The notes beneath the pieces were generated by a model that did not search any database, had not been told where the DNA came from, and worked only from the letters and a program-made list of their open reading frames with translations. Below are positions 7,664 to 16,100 of a DNA stretch of 64,000 nt, in pieces. Source of the DNA: Clostridium sp. CAG:302. Its GTDB lineage: Bacteria > Bacillota_I > Bacilli_A > RF39 > UBA660. How positions within the stretch are numbered: position 1 is the first letter of the stretch; each line of letters opens with the position of its first letter. Made by a program: the position numbers and the translations under genes. The DNA is taken from NCBI GenBank assembly GCA_000431795.1, contig FR887368.1, positions 90,288-154,287 of the forward strand. The letters are read 5' to 3'.

Positions 7664-8338
7664 CTAAGCAGCAAATGTAGCTGAAACAGTACCACCAGCA
7701 GCTTGGAATGTAACTTTACCAACATAAGAACCAGTTGCTAGGTTATCACCAGGCTCATTTTGAGATGCATCTTTGTTTTCTAAATAAATCATTAAATAGT
7801 AAACTACATCTGTTCCACCAGTTACACTAGCGCCACTGTGTAAGTCTACAGGAGCAGTATCAAGAACATTAAAACTTCCTGATTTTCCTTCTACTAATGC
7901 AGCAGCATCGCCCTCACCAGTAAATGTTACATATTTCCAAGCAGCTACATCAGTTGCACCTGTTTGTGTTAATGTAAGATTTAATGATGCAGTATTTAAT
8001 GTTTGTCCTGATTTAGCAGTTATTTTATAAATATGACATCCTGTATAACCTTTATTTACACATTTAGCAGTCATAGCATTTTTAATATTGGTAATATTTG
8101 CACCAGCATCTGATGGAACAAGATTATCACTAGCTACAGTTTCATCTTTATATACTCTTACCGCTTCAACAGAGAAACTTTGTTTAATATCCAAAGTACC
8201 ACCTTTGATATCCTCAGCTCCAGTACTAGCTTGAGCACTAAAGTATGCAAATGTAGCACCAATTATAGCAACTACTAATGTAGCAACACCTACTACAGCG
8301 TAAAATACGCCAGGTCCCTTTCTGTTATTTTCTTCCAT
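7664..8338 (-). CDS. TasA/camelysin-like secreted protein, paralogue 3
   Basis: A SipW-type signal segment (VVAIIGATFAYFSAQAST, about residues 19-36) follows a short charged N-terminus. The mature beta-rich domain has a conserved Cys pair spaced CVNKGYTGCHIYKI and a YYLMIYLENK strand. TasA-like proteins form extracellular fibres in Bacilli. Closest relatives are the next two genes upstream; the three share N-terminus, Cys pair and last strands. Own promoter and terminator, so transcribed alone. The AGGAGG ribosome site is strong, suggesting high expression. Confidence 0.85.
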   Translation of the reverse strand: MEENNRKGPGVFYAVVGVATLVVAIIGATFAYFSAQASTGAEDIKGGTLDIKQSFSVEAVRVYKDETVASDNLVPSDAGANITNIKNAMTAKCVNKGYTGCHIYKITAKSGQTLNTASLNLTLTQTGATDVAAWKYVTFTGEGDAAALVEGKSGSFNVLDTAPVDLHSGASVTGGTDVVYYLMIYLENKDASQNEPGDNLATGSYVGKVTFQAAGGTVSATFAA

Positions 8339-8366
8339 TTTATTTCAATCCTCCTTTACAATAATA

Positions 8367-8395
8367 ATTGTATCAAATATAAATTCTTTTTGCAA
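8367..8395 (-). promoter_or_regulatory. Promoter of TasA-like gene 3
   Basis: TTGCAA (8390-8395) and TACAAT (8367-8372) with a 17-base spacer on the minus strand. The -10 region overlaps the dyad ACAAT/ATTGT. The leader and -10 region are nearly identical to those of gene 2. Confidence 0.75.
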
Positions 8396-8447
8396 TAGTT
8401 TTTTGATATTTTTTTCATTTTCAAAATAATTATTTTTTTAAAATAAA

Positions 8448-8468
8448 AAGGAAGAACGTTTCTTCCTT
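8448..8468 (-). terminator. Terminator of TasA-like gene 2
   Basis: AAGGAAGAA/TTCTTCCTT stem with a three-base loop and a T-rich tail on the minus strand. Confidence 0.8.
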
Positions 8469-8480
8469 AATAAATAATTT

Positions 8481-9248
8481 TTAATTGCCTACTTTTGCTT
8501 CGAACTTAGCATATACTTTACCACCAGCAGCATCCATAGTTATTATACCAGAATAGGTACCAGTTCCGCTTTCAGTAGCTGAAGTTTCGTTAGGATTTTG
8601 TGAAACATTTTCTTTATTCTCTAAATAAACCATTAAATAATAGGTAGTATTTCCATTTAAACTTGCATTATTATGCATATCAAATCCACTTGGAGTTCCT
8701 GCACTATATGTATATACTCTACTAGTAGATTCTGCATCATATGCAGCAAAGCTATGATTTGTATTCTTAGCATCAGAAATTATAGTAACATTACCACTTT
8801 CATCTAATTTATATAGATAGAATTTCCAGCTAGCATAGTCAGTAGCAGTAGTTTGTAAATCTGCTAATCTAATACTTGCACTTGTAAGTGCCTCTGAAGA
8901 ACCTGCTTCAATTTTGTAAACATGGCATCCAACATATCCGCTTGTTCCTATGCACTTATTATCTATAGCATTTTTTATATCAGTTTCATTAGAAATTTCT
9001 GCAGGTACTAAATTATTATAGTTAACAGTTGTACCTTCTTCACTACTTGCTTCAACCAAATCTCTAGTTACATTTAATGACAAAGCAGCACCGACATCAC
9101 TTGTGCCACCAGAGATATCGCCATCTTTGGTACTAGCTTGAGCACTAAAGTATGCAAATGTAGCGCCAATTATAGCTACTACTAATGTAGCAACACCTAA
9201 TACTACATAAAGTGTACTTCCTTTCTTATTTTCATTCATCTTTTTCAA
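8481..9248 (-). CDS. TasA/camelysin-like secreted protein, paralogue 2
   Basis: 255 residues, the longest of the three. The signal segment VVAIIGATFAYFSAQAST is identical to that of paralogue 3. The Cys pair is CIGTSGYVGCHVYKI, and the end strands are YYLMVYLENK and YSGIITMDAAGG. A longer Asn/Ser-rich insertion separates them. The N-terminus of the mature form is Thr/Asp-rich. Own promoter and terminator. Likely a surface fibre or matrix subunit cut by a SipW peptidase encoded elsewhere. Confidence 0.85.
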   Translation of the reverse strand: MKKMNENKKGSTLYVVLGVATLVVAIIGATFAYFSAQASTKDGDISGGTSDVGAALSLNVTRDLVEASSEEGTTVNYNNLVPAEISNETDIKNAIDNKCIGTSGYVGCHVYKIEAGSSEALTSASIRLADLQTTATDYASWKFYLYKLDESGNVTIISDAKNTNHSFAAYDAESTSRVYTYSAGTPSGFDMHNNASLNGNTTYYLMVYLENKENVSQNPNETSATESGTGTYSGIITMDAAGGKVYAKFEAKVGN

Positions 9249-9266
9249 TCCTCCTTTACAATAATA

Positions 9267-9295
9267 ATTGTATCAAATACCGACTATTTTTGCAA
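9267..9295 (-). promoter_or_regulatory. Promoter of TasA-like gene 2
   Basis: TTGCAA (9290-9295) and TACAAT (9267-9272), 17-base spacer, minus strand. The downstream leader including the ribosome site matches that of gene 3. Confidence 0.75.
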
Positions 9296-9317
9296 TACTT
9301 ATTTCTCATATTTTAGA

Positions 9318-9352
9318 AAAAAATAATAGTGATTTCTCACTATTATTTTAAT
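9318..9352 (-). terminator. Terminator of TasA-like gene 1
   Basis: AAATAATAGTGA/TCACTATTATTT stem with a GAAA loop, then a T run, minus strand. Confidence 0.8.
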
Positions 9353-9354
9353 AA

Positions 9355-9984
9355 TTAGAATTGTGCTTCAAGAGTAGAACCAGTACTTGCAACTACTGTT
9401 ACTGTACCTTTATATGTTTTACCAGCATCAGTACCAGTTTGATCAGAACCAGTATTCTTTAAGTATACAACAAAATATAGATCAGCAGTTCCATTTGCAC
9501 TTAATGCAGTTCCTTTTGCTAAAGAATTGTCAGTACCTTTTAATGAACCAAATGTTGTTTGATTAGTCATCTTAGCCCAAGTAACATTTGCAGCTCCTCC
9601 AGTATTTAATGTAATTGAAGTATCTACTGTAGTGGCTGTACTACCTTCATTACTTAATGTTACCTTATAAACATGACAAACCATATAACCATTCTTATCT
9701 ACACATTTATTGGTACCACTAACTGCAGTAGTTAACTGATTAGTAGTATGGCCTGTTACTGAGCCATCATGTATAGGAATTAAACCTTTTGTTTTATCAC
9801 CTACTACTAGAGTTACTACTGGTTTTTTAATTTGAACGTCAATTGTATTACCAGAGAACTGATCACTTGTTGCTTGTGCAGTAAAGAATGCATAAGCACT
9901 ACCAGATACTGCTAGTACTAATAGGGTTACTCCTAATATGGCATAGACTAATGGTCTATTTACTTTTTTCTTTTCTTCTATCAT
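9355..9984 (-). CDS. TasA/camelysin-like secreted protein, paralogue 1
   Basis: 209 residues. The signal segment is a diverged version (LAVSGSAYAFFTAQATS). The Cys pair CVDKNGYMVCHVYKV and the LYFVVYLKNTG strand align with the other two paralogues. Its promoter differs from theirs, so this gene is the more diverged and older duplicate. Together the three form a tandem family of separately transcribed fibre-like proteins. Confidence 0.82.
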   Translation of the reverse strand: MIEEKKKVNRPLVYAILGVTLLVLAVSGSAYAFFTAQATSDQFSGNTIDVQIKKPVVTLVVGDKTKGLIPIHDGSVTGHTTNQLTTAVSGTNKCVDKNGYMVCHVYKVTLSNEGSTATTVDTSITLNTGGAANVTWAKMTNQTTFGSLKGTDNSLAKGTALSANGTADLYFVVYLKNTGSDQTGTDAGKTYKGTVTVVASTGSTLEAQF

Positions 9985-10010
9985 TTTTTCTTCCTCCTAT
10001 CATCATATTA

Positions 10011-10039
10011 ATTATAGCAAAACTTGATATAATTATCAA
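10011..10039 (-). promoter_or_regulatory. Promoter of TasA-like gene 1
   Basis: TTGATA (10034-10039) and TATAAT (10011-10016) with a 17-base spacer on the minus strand. Confidence 0.75.
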
Positions 10040-10049
10040 TATGATTTTT

Positions 10050-10886
10050 TTATTTTAGATAATCTTTTCCATCAATATCTATTGGTTTTTCTTCATCTAG
10101 ACCTGGAAGTTTTAGATTATCTATTTTAATTTCTTTATATTCTTCTTTTGGAGGTACTACCTCTTTTTTTATTTCTGGAATATTATTTTTATAACTAGTA
10201 AATGTTTTATTAGTTATAAATAATTTAGTTTTATCTACTTTACTTGGATCATATGAATTAACTATCCAAAATTCATATAATAACTTTAATATACTATCTG
10301 TCATAACACTATCTTCAATTGAAGATAATTTATCTTTTTCTATTTTAATACTATTTTCTACTACAAATATTTTTTCTAAGATACTATCTTGTTTTTCAAT
10401 AATAATATCTTGTGAATATAAAGTATTATAAGTTTTAGGATATTTATTTTTATCTATTTTACCTTTTAATCTATCTCTTTTAATTACTAATTCACTATAA
10501 TTACTTTGTTTTTCTAGTAGTAGATATAATATATCTTGTACTTCTTTATCTTGATTTTTAATATCTTCATATAATACATTTCTATATTTACCAAAAGTAT
10601 CTTCATTAAACTTAGATAAAAGAGTATCTTCAAGTAGTATATTATCTACTTCATATTCATCTTTAATTCTATTTAATTCTTCTAGCTTTTCTTTATCTAG
10701 CTTAACACTTTCTAATACTTTAAAATATCTTTCTTTAGCAGTTAAATATTTTAATATATTATTATATCTTTCTTGATATTCAGGTAATTCATCTACTAAA
10801 TTATTTTCTTTTAAATATTTTATTGTTTTTTCTACTCTTACTTTTTCTTCTTCAATAGTCGCAGTAATATAATCAAATTTATCCAT
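10050..10886 (-). CDS. Coiled-coil protein, last gene of the F1-like ATPase operon
   Basis: 278 residues, almost wholly alpha-helical and charged (Glu/Lys/Asp/Asn), with no membrane segment and no recognised family. The C-terminus is less helical and contains a Pro-rich stretch (PPKEEYKEI, LPGLDEEKPIDIDG). Its start overlaps the end of the gamma-like gene by 8 bases, so it belongs to the ATPase operon. It has no counterpart in standard F-type operons and could be a stalk or adaptor linking the motor to its load; that is inference. Confidence 0.7.
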   Translation of the reverse strand: MDKFDYITATIEEEKVRVEKTIKYLKENNLVDELPEYQERYNNILKYLTAKERYFKVLESVKLDKEKLEELNRIKDEYEVDNILLEDTLLSKFNEDTFGKYRNVLYEDIKNQDKEVQDILYLLLEKQSNYSELVIKRDRLKGKIDKNKYPKTYNTLYSQDIIIEKQDSILEKIFVVENSIKIEKDKLSSIEDSVMTDSILKLLYEFWIVNSYDPSKVDKTKLFITNKTFTSYKNNIPEIKKEVVPPKEEYKEIKIDNLKLPGLDEEKPIDIDGKDYLK

Positions 10887-11664
10887 TGTCAGCCTCCATA
10901 TAAGATAATTTCTTATAATTATCTACTGTTTTATTAATTAGAATAGTTTTCTTTTCTTTTCTTAATTCATTACTTTGCTCTTCTTCTATTTGTTCTATTT
11001 TATCTATTGCTTCTCTGGTTATTTGGTTTCTTATTGTGTTTTCAGCAGCTCTACTGATACATTCACACATTCTAAGTTGATACATTATATAGAAAGTAAG
11101 CAGGCTATAAATCATACTAGTTATATCTGTCTCTATAACAAAGTCTTTATTACTATAATATTCCCCTTCAAATTTTAAAGGAAATAGATTTAATTTTTTG
11201 AATTCAAAAGATGTACTTGAGTTATAGTGGTTATAATATAAATTAATCTCACTATATGCTGCATTATGTATAGATTCATCTATAGTCTTCTCTATTCTAC
11301 CAAGTTCATTATTAAAGTTATCTTTCTCTATTTTTAATAATGTTTTATCATCACTATATACTATTTTTTTACCTATAATTATTTTATAAACATCTTTATC
11401 TTGTCTTATTTGATGGGCTACCTGAGAATTAAAATTACCACAGAATCCATAATCATTAGCTATATATATATTAAGTTTAGGATTATCTGGATTTGGAGTA
11501 ATTATTTTTTTATCTAGAACTAAATTTCTATTATAGAGAATACTTCTTATTATATTAGTTATTTCATCACCAACATTTTGATAATGACTGGCTTCTCTTT
11601 TAGAAGCCTCAATTCTAAGTAAGGAGTGGAAGTTCATTACTTTAACTACGTTTTTTATTCTCAT
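10879..11664 (-). CDS. atpG: F1-like ATPase gamma (rotor shaft) subunit, divergent
   Basis: The gamma subunit is the coiled-coil shaft turning inside the alpha/beta ring. The N-terminal helix (RIKNVVKVMNFHSLLRIEASK), the central IANDYGFCGNFN (matching the usual ITSDKGLCGGLN) and the long C-terminal helix with SRAAENTIRNQ are recognisable. Length is about 261, against about 285 usual. The ATG at 11664 is chosen because AAGGG lies 8 bases before it; the reading can extend to a GTG at 11673. It overlaps the upstream membrane-protein gene by over 20 bases. Confidence 0.8.
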   Translation of the reverse strand: MRIKNVVKVMNFHSLLRIEASKREASHYQNVGDEITNIIRSILYNRNLVLDKKIITPNPDNPKLNIYIANDYGFCGNFNSQVAHQIRQDKDVYKIIIGKKIVYSDDKTLLKIEKDNFNNELGRIEKTIDESIHNAAYSEINLYYNHYNSSTSFEFKKLNLFPLKFEGEYYSNKDFVIETDITSMIYSLLTFYIMYQLRMCECISRAAENTIRNQITREAIDKIEQIEEEQSNELRKEKKTILINKTVDNYKKLSYMEADNG

Positions 11665-12169
11665 CCTTACCACCCTTTCTTACATATTTATTTCTAATTA
11701 CTACATTCTTAATATTTTTAAGTAATGTATATGATAAATATAGTAATAAGAATATCATTAAGAATACTAATAGTAATAGCATCCATACAGAGTAATATTC
11801 ATTTATAATATAATCATGAATTAAATATACTAATTTAATTCCTCCTAGTGATATTAAATCTAGTAAAAGATTTATTATTACTTTTTTATTTTTTATTAAA
11901 AGACCACTGATAAGAGTTAATGATAAAGATATTAATGCTATATATAGATTTAAATCTATAAATGAAGCCATTATGTATAGTAAGAAGATATAACTAACAA
12001 TACTACATGATAAACTAATTATCTCAGTATTTTTCATACCTTGTAGTATTCCGTATATATTTACTTTTGATTCTTCTGGATTGAATTTTTTTATTAATAT
12101 TTTTAATATTGCATATAAGGATATTAATACTATTAATCCAACACTAGCAAAATATAATACATTCTCCAT
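11642..12169 (-). CDS. Membrane protein of the F1-like ATPase operon (about five helices)
   Basis: 175 residues, strongly hydrophobic with about five membrane helices and a Lys/Arg-rich C-terminus. It sits between the epsilon-like and gamma-like genes, where standard F-type operons have nothing. I see neither the essential Arg-containing helix of subunit a nor any other known family. It may replace the membrane stator part of the machine; that is inference. Confidence 0.72.
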   Translation of the reverse strand: MENVLYFASVGLIVLISLYAILKILIKKFNPEESKVNIYGILQGMKNTEIISLSCSIVSYIFLLYIMASFIDLNLYIALISLSLTLISGLLIKNKKVIINLLLDLISLGGIKLVYLIHDYIINEYYSVWMLLLLVFLMIFLLLYLSYTLLKNIKNVVIRNKYVRKGGKDENKKRS

Positions 12170-12170
12170 A

Positions 12171-12419
12171 CTATCCCTCTTTTATCATTAGATTAAAGAC
12201 ATTATCACTATTCATATAAAAGGCTTTGATATTTTTAAATGATTCATTTACTACATCATTCTTTATATCAACTGATCCTTCTATTTCTCCTATTATGGGT
12301 AAATAGTCTTTCATAATTAAAAGATTATAGTCTTTACTTATTATTCTTATTATTTTAATGTTATCATATACTCTCATACCATTTCTAATATCAAATACTT
12401 TTACTTTTATTCCGTCCAT
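12171..12419 (-). CDS. atpC: F1 epsilon-like subunit, beta-barrel domain only
   Basis: 82 residues fitting the N-terminal beta-sandwich of F1 epsilon (KVKVFDIRNGMRVYDN, then LLIMKDYLPIIGEIEGSVDI in place of the usual FGILPGHAPL). The C-terminal helical hairpin that inhibits ATP hydrolysis in full-length epsilon is absent. The gene follows beta with a 13-base overlap, the normal place for atpC. Similarity is weak and the call rests partly on position. Confidence 0.6.
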   Translation of the reverse strand: MDGIKVKVFDIRNGMRVYDNIKIIRIISKDYNLLIMKDYLPIIGEIEGSVDIKNDVVNESFKNIKAFYMNSDNVFNLMIKEG

Positions 12420-13768
12420 GTTATTTTACCTATATATCTAAATCTACTTTCATCAACATCATCATACTTACCTTCAAGAATATTCTCTACATCGTTAAGT
12501 ACATCATTTATATCAACGAATTCTCCTTTAATATTAGTAAATGGTTCTGCTACAAACATTGGCTGGGAGAAATAGTTTCTTAATTTTCTTGATCTATGGA
12601 ATATCTTTTTATCTTCTTCAGATAATTCTTCAATACCAAGTACAGCAATTATTTCCTCTAGTTCTTCATATCTAGTTAAATAAGCAAGAACTCTTTCAAC
12701 TAATTTAAAATGTCTTTCTCCTATCTTTTCTATATCTACTAATTTAGAAGTAGATTTAAATACGTTAATTGCGGGATATAATCCTAATTCAGATATCTTT
12801 CTATCAAGTACTATTTGTCCATCCATATAACTCATCGTAGTTTGTACTGCATCATCGGTTAAATCATCCGCTGGTATATAAATAGCTTGAAATGAAGTAA
12901 TAGAACCATTATTATTAGAATTAATTCTCTCTTCAATACTACTTATTTCACTAGCCATATTAGATGGATAACCATTTTCTATTAATAACTCTTTTAAGTC
13001 AGTAGCTATTTCTGCTTTAGCCTGAATAAATCTATATATATTATCTATGAAGATTAATACATCCTCTTTTTTCTCATCTCTTAAGTACTCGGCCATTCTA
13101 AGTCCAGTGCTTACACTCTTACTTCTTGATATTGGATTATCACCCATTTGTCCATATACCATGGCCATCTTATCAAGTAAGTTAGAATTTTTCATATCTT
13201 CGTATAATTCTTTACCTTCACGGCTTCTTTCTCCTGCTCCAACAAATACTGCTCTTGCATTAGAACTAGCATATATATTATGAATTAACTCTTTAATAAG
13301 TACTGTCTTACCAACTCCTGCACCTCCAAGTAATCCCATTTTAAATCCTTTTTGCAGTGGAGCAAAGAAGTCAATTACTTTAATACCAGTCCATAATGGT
13401 TCAGTTTCAACTTTTACTTCTTTTAAAGATACAGCACTATTATTCGCAGATACTTTTCTTTCACTTTCAAATGGTAAACCATCAATAGGATTACCATATG
13501 AATCAAATATTCTTCCTAATATTTTATCAGAATATTCTACTTCTAGCTCGTCAGCTTTCTTTAAAACTATACTACCCTTTTGTAGTCCTCTAGTAGAATA
13601 TAAACTTACACAAGTCGCAGATATATTATTTACTTCAACTACTTCAAATAAATATTTTTCTTCAGTGTCTCCTTCTACTTTAAGAATATCCCCTATCTTT
13701 ATATTGGTACTTGATAAGATTATCTCTATAGATATATCACTAATTTTTATTATCTTACCTACTTGCAT
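12407..13768 (-). CDS. atpD: F1-like ATPase beta (catalytic) subunit
   Basis: Catalyses ATP hydrolysis or synthesis in the alpha3beta3 ring. Walker A GGAGVGKT, the catalytic Glu in GAGERSREG, Walker B LIFIDN, IYIPADDLTDDA and the C-terminal IIAVLGIEELSEEDK and FLSQP-like (NYFSQPMFVAEPF) are present, so it should be active. The ATG at 13768 has AAGG 8 bases upstream; the reading can extend to a GTG at 13777. It overlaps the end of alpha. About 453 residues, close to normal. Confidence 0.93.
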   Translation of the reverse strand: MQVGKIIKISDISIEIILSSTNIKIGDILKVEGDTEEKYLFEVVEVNNISATCVSLYSTRGLQKGSIVLKKADELEVEYSDKILGRIFDSYGNPIDGLPFESERKVSANNSAVSLKEVKVETEPLWTGIKVIDFFAPLQKGFKMGLLGGAGVGKTVLIKELIHNIYASSNARAVFVGAGERSREGKELYEDMKNSNLLDKMAMVYGQMGDNPISRSKSVSTGLRMAEYLRDEKKEDVLIFIDNIYRFIQAKAEIATDLKELLIENGYPSNMASEISSIEERINSNNNGSITSFQAIYIPADDLTDDAVQTTMSYMDGQIVLDRKISELGLYPAINVFKSTSKLVDIEKIGERHFKLVERVLAYLTRYEELEEIIAVLGIEELSEEDKKIFHRSRKLRNYFSQPMFVAEPFTNIKGEFVDINDVLNDVENILEGKYDDVDESRFRYIGKITWTE

Positions 13769-15083
13769 TATCTTCACCTTCTTCTAGGAACTTATATAAA
13801 CTTAACATTTCTTCCTTACTCTTTGGAGAAAATTTATTTTGACTTAATTTATCAAGAATCTTTTTACCTTCCTTCATTCTATGTTGTAATTCTTCTCCCA
13901 TTTCATCAATATTAGCAAGTTCATATATATCTCTAACTTCCAAATATTCTAGTAATTCTCTTCTTACTAAACTACCTAATTTCTTCATATCAGGATCCTG
14001 TACATTACCACCAAGTCTGGATACTGATAATCCATAGTTTAATGCTGGTTTTTGTCCTTTAGCAAAGTTTTTACTAGATAAAACAAGTTGTCCATCACAT
14101 ATAGATATAATATTTGTAGATATATAATCTGTAATATCTGAAGATTTAGTTTCTACTATTGGAAGTATTGTAATAGAACCTCCATTCTTATGTTGACATC
14201 CTTTTTCAAGTAATCTGGAATGAGCATAAAAGATATCTGAAGGATAAGCATCTCTACCTGGAGTTTTACCACTAGCAAGAGATATCTGTCTATATACATC
14301 AGCATGCTTCTTTAAATCATCTATTATTACTAATACATCATAAGAATCCATCATCATCTCTTCAGCTATCGAAAGAGCAACATAAGGAGTTAAATATGTT
14401 CTATTAGGAAGTTCATCATTGAATGAAGCTATAATAATTGTATAAGATGCAGCACCTCTCTTAGTGAGATCATAATAAATATCTTTAACTTCTTTCTTAG
14501 TCTTACCTATAGCTACATAAATACATACCATATTTTTATCTTTTTGATTAACTATAGCATCTAAGGCTATTTGTGTTTTACCAGTCTTCTTATCTCCTAT
14601 TATTAATTGTCTCTGACCTCTACCAATAGGATATAGCATATCAATACCAGTAATACCAGTTAAAAACTCTCTAGTAACTAGATCTCTATCCATAATAGGA
14701 ATGGGGTCATTTTCAATTGATACTTCTACTAAGTTATCGAATTTCTTGCCTGCTATTAAATCATTACCAAAGATATCAATAACTTTACCCATTGAATCCA
14801 TACTAAATAAGCATTTAAATTGTTTCTTTAAAGCATATACAGAATCACCTGGATTTATTTTTTCTTTTACTTCAATTAGAGAAATAGTGACATTATTTTT
14901 ACCTACAGTAAAAACAAATCCTTTAGCTTTATCATCAATATTTACTTCTTCATAATAAGTAATATCATTAAGTCCTGATACAATAACAGTATAAGGATTA
15001 ACTTTTATTACTTTGCCAACAGAAAAGATATTATCATTATTCTTAATATCTTCAACTTTTTTATTTACTTTATTAAGTTCCAT
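13755..15083 (-). CDS. atpA: F1-like ATPase alpha subunit
   Basis: Non-catalytic nucleotide-binding partner of beta. GRGQRQLIIGDKKTGKT contains the P-loop (about residues 163-170 from this start); the arginine finger is kept in GLSVSRLGGN (about Arg356); RQISLASGKTPGRDAYPSDIF is typical. 442 residues, about 60 shorter than usual at both ends. The ATG at 15083 is preferred (AAGGG upstream, one base after the stop of the previous gene); an ATG at 15101 would overlap it. Catalytic chemistry appears intact although ion translocation seems lost. Confidence 0.92.
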   Translation of the reverse strand: MELNKVNKKVEDIKNNDNIFSVGKVIKVNPYTVIVSGLNDITYYEEVNIDDKAKGFVFTVGKNNVTISLIEVKEKINPGDSVYALKKQFKCLFSMDSMGKVIDIFGNDLIAGKKFDNLVEVSIENDPIPIMDRDLVTREFLTGITGIDMLYPIGRGQRQLIIGDKKTGKTQIALDAIVNQKDKNMVCIYVAIGKTKKEVKDIYYDLTKRGAASYTIIIASFNDELPNRTYLTPYVALSIAEEMMMDSYDVLVIIDDLKKHADVYRQISLASGKTPGRDAYPSDIFYAHSRLLEKGCQHKNGGSITILPIVETKSSDITDYISTNIISICDGQLVLSSKNFAKGQKPALNYGLSVSRLGGNVQDPDMKKLGSLVRRELLEYLEVRDIYELANIDEMGEELQHRMKEGKKILDKLSQNKFSPKSKEEMLSLYKFLEEGEDNASR

Positions 15084-15084
15084 A

Positions 15085-15843
15085 TCACACATTCCCTTCA
15101 TTTAAACTAAAGTCATATACTTTATTCTTATAAATAATTTTAATTCCTCTATATATATTATCTGATACTTTAGTCTTGATTTTACTATCAATATAATCAT
15201 AATTAATATTTTTATTTGGTACAAGTACAGTAACAGTAGGATTATTAAGTTCAATTAATCTATTTAGATAATCTATAAAATCTACCATATTAAACTTATT
15301 ACTTATCACAAATATTTCATATACTTTGTATTCTTCATCAGTTAATAATTCTTTTAAATACTTATCTCTCTCTTCAGGCAATAAAGTTTCTATCTTATAT
15401 ATTTCGTCAGGTGTAAATTTATTTCTAAGTTTAAGAGTAAAGTCATATTTATTATTATCTTTAATATTTGATAAAAAATCTTTAAGTAAATCTTCATAAT
15501 TAATTATAAATTTTTCTTCTATTTTTTTATTTAATTCAAATATATTCTTATCAAGATAATTTGTTTCAGTAAGCATATCAATAATACTACTATCAAAATC
15601 ATAGTTAGGATTATTGATATCACCATTACCATCTTTTAATCCATTCTTTCTTTTTTCTAATTCGCTTTCTAATTCAGAAAGTTTCTTTTCTTTTTCATCT
15701 ATTAGGTAATCATACTCTTGTAGTTTATCTACAAAGTATGATTTAGATTTTTTATCTACTTCTTTTACAGCATTCTTAAGTATTAAGCTCATTAATACTA
15801 CAAGTAGTATAATAACAGCAAAAGAGATAATAAATAAAGTCAT
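15085..15843 (-). CDS. b/delta-like peripheral stalk protein of the F1-like ATPase
   Basis: An N-terminal membrane helix (about residues 3-22) is followed by a charged coiled coil, as in subunit b. After a Gly/Asn-rich linker there is a helical part, and the last 70 residues (VTVLVPNKNIN, then YRGIKIIYKNKVYDFSL) resemble the C-terminal domain of delta/OSCP, where the family has IGGLRIRIGDKVYDGSL. It therefore looks like one protein doing the work of b and delta. It sits between c-like and alpha, exactly where b and delta normally lie. Confidence 0.7.
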   Translation of the reverse strand: MTLFIISFAVIILLVVLMSLILKNAVKEVDKKSKSYFVDKLQEYDYLIDEKEKKLSELESELEKRKNGLKDGNGDINNPNYDFDSSIIDMLTETNYLDKNIFELNKKIEEKFIINYEDLLKDFLSNIKDNNKYDFTLKLRNKFTPDEIYKIETLLPEERDKYLKELLTDEEYKVYEIFVISNKFNMVDFIDYLNRLIELNNPTVTVLVPNKNINYDYIDSKIKTKVSDNIYRGIKIIYKNKVYDFSLNEGNV

Positions 15844-15844
15844 A

Positions 15845-16090
15845 TTATCCCACTAATGGATTAAAGAATAATAATAAGAAACAAAATGCAAATAAGAATA
15901 ATAAGAATATTGAAAATATTATTAATATTGTCATTATTGAATGTACTACATCATTTTTAGTTTCTGGGTTTCTTCCTACGGCTTCAGCTACTCTTCCTCC
16001 TAGTAGGCCTACTCCTAGTCCTAATCCTAAAAATGCAAGTCCAACCATTACCCCTATTCCAATTGCGGTTGCAGATAAAATACTTTCCAT
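15845..16090 (-). CDS. atpE: c-like rotor ring subunit lacking the ion-binding carboxylate
   Basis: 81 residues, two hydrophobic helices joined by a polar loop. The first helix has the Gly-rich packing motif (GLGLGVGLLGGRVAEAVG) and the loop is RNPETKND, matching the RQP loop of F-type c. In normal c the second helix has Asp or Glu 18 residues after the loop Pro; here that position is Ser60, and helix 2 (residues 51-76) has no acidic residue. Helix 1 has none inside the membrane either. The ring may form but should not carry protons or sodium. Confidence 0.85.
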   Translation of the reverse strand: MESILSATAIGIGVMVGLAFLGLGLGVGLLGGRVAEAVGRNPETKNDVVHSIMTILIIFSIFLLFLFAFCFLLLFFNPLVG

Positions 16091-16100
16091 AATTTCCTCC

